Part shown: piece by piece, positions 58,228 to 64,000 of the stretch
Numbering within the stretch: position 1 is the stretch's first letter
How the letters are laid out: every line of letters begins with the position of its first letter
Assembly (NCBI RefSeq): GCF_016803135.1
Contig: NZ_JAEVFE010000005.1
Location: 62,001 to 126,000 of the forward strand
Direction: 5' to 3'
From: Altererythrobacter sp. C41
GTDB lineage: Bacteria > Pseudomonadota > Alphaproteobacteria > Sphingomonadales > Sphingomonadaceae
DNA length: 64,000 nucleotides
The notes under the pieces: model-generated
Told to the model about the DNA's origin: nothing
The model's input: the letters and a program-made list of their open reading frames with translations, nothing else
Databases searched by the model: none
Made by a program: the position numbers and the translations under genes

Positions 58228-58839
58228 TCACGCGAGGCCTGCACCCCGCAGGAAGAATTCGATGCGCGCGGCAATCCGCTCGGCAGACGGGCGGGCGACC
58301 ACGCCGTGGCTGATTGCGTCGGTCTGCATGTCGCTGACCATCAGTCCCAGGAACACTTCCGCCAGCATGTCGGGCGAGCCGCGCAGCCGCACGCCCTGCG
58401 CCTCCCACTGCGCAAAGGTGCGCTCCAGCGCGCGGCGCGTGTGCATGGCCGTACTTTCGAAGAAGCGGCGCGCAAAGTCGGCATCGTCGATGCTGCGCGC
58501 GATGACGATGCGGACGAGCGCGACGTCGTCCGGGTCGAGGAAACGCTCGTAAAGCACCGCCGCCAAGCGGCGCAGCGTATCGGCAGGGCTCGCCCCGCAT
58601 TGCGCGATCTCGCGGATCAGGTTCTCGCCCGAGGCCGCCTTCTCGAACACGACGGCGTCGAGCAGCCCTTCCTTGTTGCCGAACAGCTTGTAGATCGTGG
58701 CGAGGGAACCGCCCGCCCGCTCGACAATTTGACCGAGTGTCGTACGCTCGAAACCTTGTTCGATGAACAGGGCGCGCGCTGCGTCCGTGATCGCACGCCG
58801 GCGGCGATCGAGCCGGTCGCATTCGAATTCGTCGGTCAT
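58228..58839 (-). CDS. TetR-family repressor of the RND efflux operon
   Basis: 203 residues. N-terminal TetR helix-turn-helix (about 12-60, DAARALFIEQGFERTTLGQIVERAGGSLATIYKLFGNKEGLL), then the helical ligand domain similar to AcrR C-terminal regions. ATG 58839 is used; ATGs further up would run into the promoter. Divergent from the efflux genes with 92 bases between, which hold a palindrome that it probably binds. Confidence 0.88.
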   Translation of the reverse strand: MTDEFECDRLDRRRRAITDAARALFIEQGFERTTLGQIVERAGGSLATIYKLFGNKEGLLDAVVFEKAASGENLIREIAQCGASPADTLRRLAAVLYERFLDPDDVALVRIVIARSIDDADFARRFFESTAMHTRRALERTFAQWEAQGVRLRGSPDMLAEVFLGLMVSDMQTDAISHGVVARPSAERIAARIEFFLRGAGLA

Positions 58840-58876
58840 AATGCGGGGCTCTACGATAATGGCTTGCCTGACAATC

Positions 58877-58894
58877 GTGTAATGGATATTACAC
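58877..58894. promoter_or_regulatory. TetR operator candidate
   Basis: GTGTAAT-GGAT-ATTACAC: perfect 7-base arms around a four-base centre, midway between divergent tetR and the efflux adaptor gene (38 bases before the adaptor start). Size and place fit a TetR-dimer operator. Confidence 0.65.
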
Positions 58895-58931
58895 CTTCGC
58901 ACCTGCACAATTTCTGCCCGAAAGTCCATCG

Positions 58932-60116
58932 ATGAAGCGCATCCTCACCGGTATGTTCGCCAGCCTCCTGCTTGCTGCCTGTTCCGGTAGCGAGCAACCG
59001 CCGGCGCCACAGGCGGTTCCCGTGAAGGCCATCACGGTCGCGAACCAGGCGATCCCCAATGTCATCGAACTGCCGGGCCGGGTCGAGCCGGTGCGGGTGG
59101 CCGAAGTGCGCGCCCGGGTGACCGGGATCGTGCAGGAGCGGCTATACGAGGAAGGCACCAACGTCTCCGCCGGTCAGCCGCTGTTCCGCATCGACCCGCG
59201 CGAGCTGCGCGCCGCCTATGCCCAGACGCAGGCGAGCCTCGAGCGCGCACGCGCCACTGCCGCCAATGCCAAGGCCGTGGTCGAACGTTACCGTCCGCTG
59301 GTGGCCGAGGACGCGATCAGCCGTCAGGAATACGACGCCGCGCTTGCCGCCTCGCGCGAGGCCGACGCCAACGTCGCGCAGATCCGCGCGCAGCTCGAGG
59401 CCGCTTCGCTCCAGCTCGGCTACACCACCGTACGCGCGCCGATCGCCGGTCGCGCCGGCCGCGCGCAGGTGACCGAAGGTGCGCTGGTCAGTCAGCCCGA
59501 AGGCACGCTGATGACGCGGATCGAGCAGATTTCGCCGGTCTACGTCAGCTTCGCCCAATCGGCGAGCGAGGTCCTCGCGCTGCGCCGCGCGGTCGCGGCG
59601 GGCGAGATCGAGCTCGATGAAAACGATCGCGTCGAGGTTCGTCTGACGTTCAGCGACGGCACCGAATATCCGGTCCCCGGCCATATCGATTTCCGCGGCT
59701 TCTCGGTCGACCAGCAGACGGGTACGGTCGAGCTGCGTGCGGAATTCGCGAACCCGTCGGGCCTGCTGCTCCCGGGTGAGTTCGTCCGCGCGCAGATCTT
59801 CGCGGGCCAGGTCAGCCAGGGCATCGCCGTACCGCAGCGCGCGGTGACGCTCGGCGAAGATGGCGGATCGGTCTTCGTTATCGACGAGGAGGGCCAGGCT
59901 GCGCTGCGGCCGGTTAAACTCGGTGCGATGGTCGACGGGCGCTGGATCGTCGAAAGCGGCCTCAAGGCCGGCGACGTGGTGATCATCAGCAACCTGCAGA
60001 AGATACGTCCGGGCGCGCCGGTGACTCGCGTCGAGACGCCGACCGGCCGCAAGGCCCCTGCCGCCGAGGCATCCCCTGCCGGCAACAAGGCGGCGACCGC
60101 CGGCGAGGCGCGCTAA
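58932..60116 (+). CDS. RND efflux periplasmic adaptor lipoprotein (AcrA/MexA type)
   Basis: 394 residues. Lipobox LLAAC (Cys17), lipoyl/barrel-sandwich halves (about 50-85 and 170-200), helical hairpin (about 95-165), beta-barrel and membrane-proximal domains after 205. ELPGRVEPVRVAEVRARVTGIVQERLYEEGTNVSAGQPLFRIDP is typical. It bridges the inner-membrane pump to the outer-membrane channel. The pump gene follows after three bases. Confidence 0.94.
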   Translation: MKRILTGMFASLLLAACSGSEQPPAPQAVPVKAITVANQAIPNVIELPGRVEPVRVAEVRARVTGIVQERLYEEGTNVSAGQPLFRIDPRELRAAYAQTQASLERARATAANAKAVVERYRPLVAEDAISRQEYDAALAASREADANVAQIRAQLEAASLQLGYTTVRAPIAGRAGRAQVTEGALVSQPEGTLMTRIEQISPVYVSFAQSASEVLALRRAVAAGEIELDENDRVEVRLTFSDGTEYPVPGHIDFRGFSVDQQTGTVELRAEFANPSGLLLPGEFVRAQIFAGQVSQGIAVPQRAVTLGEDGGSVFVIDEEGQAALRPVKLGAMVDGRWIVESGLKAGDVVIISNLQKIRPGAPVTRVETPTGRKAPAAEASPAGNKAATAGEAR

Positions 60117-60119
60117 GCC

Positions 60120-63100
60120 ATGGCACAATTCTTCATCAACCGGCCCATTTTCGCGTGGGTCGTGGCGCTCGGCATCCTGCTCGCCGGAGTGATGGCGCTG
60201 CGCGCACTGCCGATCGAGCAGTATCCGGAGGTTGCGCCGCCCTCGCTGACCATCAACGTGACTTATCCCGGCGCCGACGCTGCGACGCTGGAGAACAACG
60301 TCACGCAGGTGATCGAGCAGCAGCTCAACGGCGTCGAGGGCTTCCTGTACATGTCCTCGTCGAGCCAGTCGAACGGCACGGCAAGCATCACGCTGACCTT
60401 CGAGGCCGGCACCGATATCGATATCGCCCAGACCGAGGTTCAGAACCGGCTGAGCACTGTCGAGGCCCGTCTGCCCGAGGAAGTTCGCCGACAAGGGATT
60501 ACGGTACGCCAGGCCAACGCCGGCTTCCTGATGATCGTCGCGCTCACTTCGGAGAGCGGCACACTGTCGAGCACGGACCTCGGCAACATCGCCACCAACC
60601 AGGTGGTCGACGAACTGCGCCGCGTACCGGGCGTGGGCGACGTCATGCTGTTCGGCTCGCCCTACGCGATGCGCATCTGGCTCGATCCCGATGCGCTCGC
60701 ATCCTATAACCTTTCGCCGAGCGCCGTGCTCGCCGCGATCCAGGAGCAGAACGCGCAGACGGCGGGCGGCGCGATCGGCGTTCAGCCGTTCACGGACGGG
60801 CAGCAGATCACCGCCAACATCTCGACCGAGGGCCGCTTCACCACGGTCGAGGAGTTCGAGGATATCATCCTGCGCGCCAGTACCGGCGCCGCCGTGGTCA
60901 GGCTCGGCGAAGTCGCCCGGGTGGAGCTTGGCGCGCAGACATACGCCTTCTCGACCGAGCTCAACGACCAGCCGATGACCGGCATGGCGATCCAGCTCGC
61001 CACGGGCGCCAATGCGCTTGAAGCCGCCGAAGGGGTCAAGGAGCGGTTGGCACAGATCGCGCCCACGCTGCCGGGCGACGTGACATGGTCTATCCCCTAC
61101 GACACCACGCCCTTCGTCGAGGCCTCCATCGAGGAAGTGGTCAAGACCCTGGTCGAGGCGATGATCCTCGTCTTCCTGGTCATGTTCCTGTTCCTGCAGA
61201 ACTGGCGCGCGACGCTGATCCCGACACTGGTGGTTCCGATTGCGCTGGCCGGTGCGTGCCTTGGATTGTGGCTGCTGGGCTTCTCGATCAACGTGCTCTC
61301 GCTGTTCGGCATGGTGCTGGCCATCGGCATCCTGGTCGACGACGCGATCGTCGTCATCGAGAACGTCGAGCGCATCATGCGCGAAGAAGGTCTGCCGCCG
61401 CTGCAGGCCACCCGCAAGGCCATGGGTCAGATCACCGGCGCGATCATCGGTATCACCCTGGTGCTGATCGCGGTGTTCGTACCGATGGCGTTCTTCCCCG
61501 GTTCGACCGGCGGAATCTACCGCCAGTTCTCGGTCACGCTGGCCATTTCGATCTTCTTCTCGGCGGTCCTCGCGCTTTCGCTGACGCCGGCGCTGTGCGC
61601 CACGTTCCTCAAGCCGATGCATGGCCACGACGAGGAACCCGACGCCGAAGCACAGGCCGAGCTGGAAGCCGCTCAGGCGCAGCCCGGCTGGCGCGGATGG
61701 GTTGCCCGTGCACGCGCATGGTTCAGCCGCTTCTTCACCCGCTTCAACCGCTGGTTCGCGGAGATGACGCGCAAGTATGGCCGCGCCAACGACAAGATCC
61801 TGTCGCGGCCGATGCGCGGCTTCGCGGTTTTCCTCGCGCTGACCGCCGTCACCGCACTGCTGTTCTTCCGGCTTCCCACTGCCTTCCTTCCGACCGAGGA
61901 CCAGGGCTTCCTGATCACCGCCGTGCAGGCGCCCCCGGGTGCGACGCAGGAACGTGCCGACGAGGCGCTGAACCCGATCACCCAGTACTGGCTGGATCAG
62001 GACGAGGTCCAAAGCCTGGTCGTCGTGCGCGGCTTCAGCTTCTTCGGCCAGGGCCAGAACAACGCGATCATGTTCGCCTCGTTCAAGCCGTGGGAAGAGC
62101 GCACTGCCGACGAAAGCAGCGCCGAATCGATGCTCCAGCAGGCGATGGGCCAGTTCATGCAGATCGACGGGGCCACGGCTTTCGTCATCCAGCCGCCAGC
62201 GATCCAGTCGCTCGGCACGGCGAGCGGGTTCACGCTCAAGCTGCAGGACCGTGGCGGCCTCGGCCGTGAAGCTCTGGTCGCCGCGCGCGACCAGCTGCTC
62301 GGCATGGCCTCGCAAAGCCCGCTGATCGCCAACCTCATGCCCGAGGACCAGGGCCCGAGCCCGCAGCTCGCGGTCGACATCGACCGGGTGCAGGCCCGCG
62401 CGCTCGGCCTCTCGCTGCAGGACGTGAACGCGGCACTCTCGATCACCTTCGGCTCCGCCTACGCGAACGACTTCAACCGCGACGGGCGCGTGCTGCAGGT
62501 GCTGGTTCAGGCCGACGCACCGTACCGCATGCAGCCGGAGGACGTGCTGTCGCTGCGCATCCCCAATCAGCAGGGCGAGCTCGTGCCTTTCAGCGCCTTC
62601 GCCGACGTCGAATGGTCGGCCGCACCCGCCAGCCTCTCGCGCTACAATGGCTATCCGGCCATGACCCTGTCGGGCATGGCGGCGCCGGGCGAATCCTCGG
62701 GCGCCGCGCTCGAGGAGATGGAGCGGCTCGCCAGCCAGCTTCCGCAGGGCATCGGTTACGAATGGACCGGCATCTCGTTCGAAGAGAAGCAGGCGGGAGG
62801 CCAGATCGGCCTGCTGCTCGGCCTCTCGGTCGTGGTCGTCTTCCTGGTGCTCGCCGCGCTCTACGAGAGCTGGGCGGTGCCGCTGGCCGTGCTGCTGATC
62901 GTGCCGACCGGCGTGCTCGGCGCCGTCCTGTTCACGATGCTGCGCGGGTTTTCGGCCGACGTCTATTTCAACGTCGGGCTGATCACCATCATCGGCCTTG
63001 CCGCGAAGAACGCGATCCTGATCGTCGAGTTCGCGATCGAGGAGGAAGAGCTCGGCAAGCGGCGCATCGATGCTGTGAAGGCGGCCGCGCGCCTGCGCCT

Positions 63101-63362
63101 GCGTCCGATCATCATGACCTCGCTCGCCTTCACCATGGGCATGGTGCCGCTGGTGCTCGCGAGCGGCGCGGGCGCGGCAAGCCGCGCTGCGGTGGGTACG
63201 GGCGTGATGGGCGGCATGATCGCCGCGACCGTGTTCGGCATCTTCCTGATCCCGATGCTCTACCTGCTCGTCAGGCGGAACATCAGCCGCAAGCAGCCGG
63301 TGGCCGCCGGTCATCTCGAGGAATCGCCGGTCCCGCCGACCGGGCAGGAGCCCGCACGATGA
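60120..63362 (+). CDS. RND multidrug efflux pump (AcrB/MexB, HAE1 type)
   Basis: 1080 residues, 12 membrane segments and two large periplasmic loops, one after segment 1 and one after segment 7. The proton-relay pair Asp407/Asp408 lies in IGILVDDAIVVIENVER, at the same numbering as in AcrB. FFINRPIFAWVVALGI and QYPEVAPPSLTINVTYPGA are the classic N-terminal marks. An insertion of roughly 40 residues rich in Glu/Ala and Arg follows segment 6 (about 500-545). The end overlaps the outer-membrane gene (ATGA). Confidence 0.96.
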   Translation: MAQFFINRPIFAWVVALGILLAGVMALRALPIEQYPEVAPPSLTINVTYPGADAATLENNVTQVIEQQLNGVEGFLYMSSSSQSNGTASITLTFEAGTDIDIAQTEVQNRLSTVEARLPEEVRRQGITVRQANAGFLMIVALTSESGTLSSTDLGNIATNQVVDELRRVPGVGDVMLFGSPYAMRIWLDPDALASYNLSPSAVLAAIQEQNAQTAGGAIGVQPFTDGQQITANISTEGRFTTVEEFEDIILRASTGAAVVRLGEVARVELGAQTYAFSTELNDQPMTGMAIQLATGANALEAAEGVKERLAQIAPTLPGDVTWSIPYDTTPFVEASIEEVVKTLVEAMILVFLVMFLFLQNWRATLIPTLVVPIALAGACLGLWLLGFSINVLSLFGMVLAIGILVDDAIVVIENVERIMREEGLPPLQATRKAMGQITGAIIGITLVLIAVFVPMAFFPGSTGGIYRQFSVTLAISIFFSAVLALSLTPALCATFLKPMHGHDEEPDAEAQAELEAAQAQPGWRGWVARARAWFSRFFTRFNRWFAEMTRKYGRANDKILSRPMRGFAVFLALTAVTALLFFRLPTAFLPTEDQGFLITAVQAPPGATQERADEALNPITQYWLDQDEVQSLVVVRGFSFFGQGQNNAIMFASFKPWEERTADESSAESMLQQAMGQFMQIDGATAFVIQPPAIQSLGTASGFTLKLQDRGGLGREALVAARDQLLGMASQSPLIANLMPEDQGPSPQLAVDIDRVQARALGLSLQDVNAALSITFGSAYANDFNRDGRVLQVLVQADAPYRMQPEDVLSLRIPNQQGELVPFSAFADVEWSAAPASLSRYNGYPAMTLSGMAAPGESSGAALEEMERLASQLPQGIGYEWTGISFEEKQAGGQIGLLLGLSVVVVFLVLAALYESWAVPLAVLLIVPTGVLGAVLFTMLRGFSADVYFNVGLITIIGLAAKNAILIVEFAIEEEELGKRRIDAVKAAARLRLRPIIMTSLAFTMGMVPLVLASGAGAASRAAVGTGVMGGMIAATVFGIFLIPMLYLLVRRNISRKQPVAAGHLEESPVPPTGQEPAR

Positions 63363-64000
63363 AACGTCTGATCGCCCTCGCCGCGCTCTCGACCGCGCTT
63401 GCGGGCTGCGCCAACTTCGCGCCCGAGCACACCCGACCCGAGCTCGCGGTCGCCCCCGCCTACGACGGCGAGCTGCGGCCCGACGGAACGGTCGTCGCCT
63501 CGCAGCTTTCGTACCGCGACTGGTTCCTCGATCCGCGGCTCGAGGGGCTGATCGCAAGTGCACTGGAGAACAACCGCGACCTCGTCGCCGCGACCGCACG
63601 GATCGAGCAGGCACGCGCCCGCTACCGCATCCAGGACAGCCGCAGGCTGCCCACGGTGGTCGCCGATGCCAGCGGTACGCGCACGCGCCAGTCGCTCGCC
63701 GGCAATCCCGCGCTCGGCGGGGGCGGCGGCGAAGGGGGCAGCGATGCGCCCGGGTCGGTGACGTACAACCGCTTCCAGGTCGGCGTCGGCATCAGCGCCT
63801 TCGAACTCGATTTCTGGGGCCGTATCGCGAACCTGAGTGAAGCGGCGCGAGCCGAGTACCTCTCGACCATCGCCGCTCAACGCGCGTTCTATCTCTCGCT
63901 GATCGCCGATACCGCCAACACCTACTTCGAGATCGTCGAGACCGAAGAACAAGTCGCGCTGGCGGAGGCGACGGCGCAATCCCGCCGCGAAGGCCTGCGG
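63359..64000 (+). CDS. Outer-membrane efflux lipoprotein (OprM/NodT type), 3' end cut by window
   Basis: The first 214 residues of a TolC-like channel. Lipobox LAGC (Cys17), then YRDWFLDPRLEGLIASALENNRDLVAATARIEQARARYRIQ, the first helical hairpin of the outer-membrane efflux family, and FELDFWGRIANLSEAARAEYLS. ATG 63359 overlaps the pump stop as ATGA, so all three efflux genes are one operon. The open frame continues to the last base; about half of the usual ~470 residues are visible. A Gly-rich insert (about 121-128, GGGGGEGG) lies between the two beta strands. Confidence 0.93.
   Translation, partial: MKRLIALAALSTALAGCANFAPEHTRPELAVAPAYDGELRPDGTVVASQLSYRDWFLDPRLEGLIASALENNRDLVAATARIEQARARYRIQDSRRLPTVVADASGTRTRQSLAGNPALGGGGGEGGSDAPGSVTYNRFQVGVGISAFELDFWGRIANLSEAARAEYLSTIAAQRAFYLSLIADTANTYFEIVETEEQVALAEATAQSRREGLR

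Noticed and set aside
59142-63614. 1490-residue open frame antisense to the RND genes
   Set aside because: Typical high-GC shadow with no recognisable motif; the sense strand is a conserved efflux operon.

Overview
The window is a gene-dense chromosomal segment from a high-GC alphaproteobacterium. The best fit is Sphingomonadales (Sphingomonadaceae/Erythrobacteraceae type). Supporting points are an Entner-Doudoroff zwf-edd-eda set, an RcdA/DUF1465 protein, a nitrogen-type PTS enzyme I, a large Oar-like TonB receptor, and repeated palindromes of the GTCATCCCxGCGAAAGCxGGG type between genes. I see no rRNA, tRNA, CRISPR array, prophage, integrase or transposase, and no gene-free stretch over 300 bases.

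Left part (1-16000): the 3' part of zwf, then edd and eda. An inverted-repeat element sits between zwf and edd and folds the edd ribosome binding site into a hairpin. Cell-envelope and housekeeping genes follow: an L,D-transpeptidase, tilS, cpoB, a RodZ-like protein, ptsP, two divergent small DUF465 proteins, rcdA, glpK, a metallo-beta-lactamase-fold hydrolase, a DUF4230 protein and a membrane protein. Middle part (15200-31500): a BCCT transporter, nadA, a secreted prolyl oligopeptidase, a DUF2254 membrane protein, an EamA permease, an old-yellow-enzyme reductase, lipB with an overlapping acidic lipoprotein gene, a membrane protein, a PmtA-like methyltransferase, an MFS exporter, arsC, an orphan [2Fe-2S] subunit, a class II aldolase and a MATE exporter.

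From 31496 to 39627 lies a compact chemotaxis operon, cheA-cheW-cheY-cheB-cheR, then a GGDEF/EAL protein and a methyl-accepting protein with almost no extracytoplasmic part. CheA has an extra CheW-like segment and a degenerate C-terminal domain.

From 39686 to 58184 lies the most interesting region, a carbohydrate-utilisation island. It has a sugar ABC ATPase; a LacI regulator in a seven-gene chain joined by overlapping stop and start codons (LacI, binding lipoprotein, two permeases, esterase-like lipoprotein, GH1 beta-glucosidase, phosphodiesterase-like lipoprotein); a GH144-like (glycoamylase-fold) lipoprotein; a TonB receptor; a GH3 beta-glucosidase lipoprotein; a sulfatase lipoprotein; and a FucP-type sugar symporter. 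Near-identical 14-base LacI-type operator sequences lie before lacI and in the divergent TonB-receptor/GH3 gap, with a weaker copy before the symporter, so the parts look like one regulon. My reading is a system for beta-glucan, possibly beta-1,2-glucan carrying substituents: import by the TonB receptor, endo-cleavage and removal of side groups by envelope lipoproteins, uptake of short sugars by ABC and MFS routes, cytoplasmic cleavage by GH1, and glucose breakdown through the Entner-Doudoroff enzymes at the left end.

The right end (58228-64000) is a TetR-controlled tripartite RND efflux system with a clear palindrome in the divergent promoter; its outer-membrane gene runs off the window.
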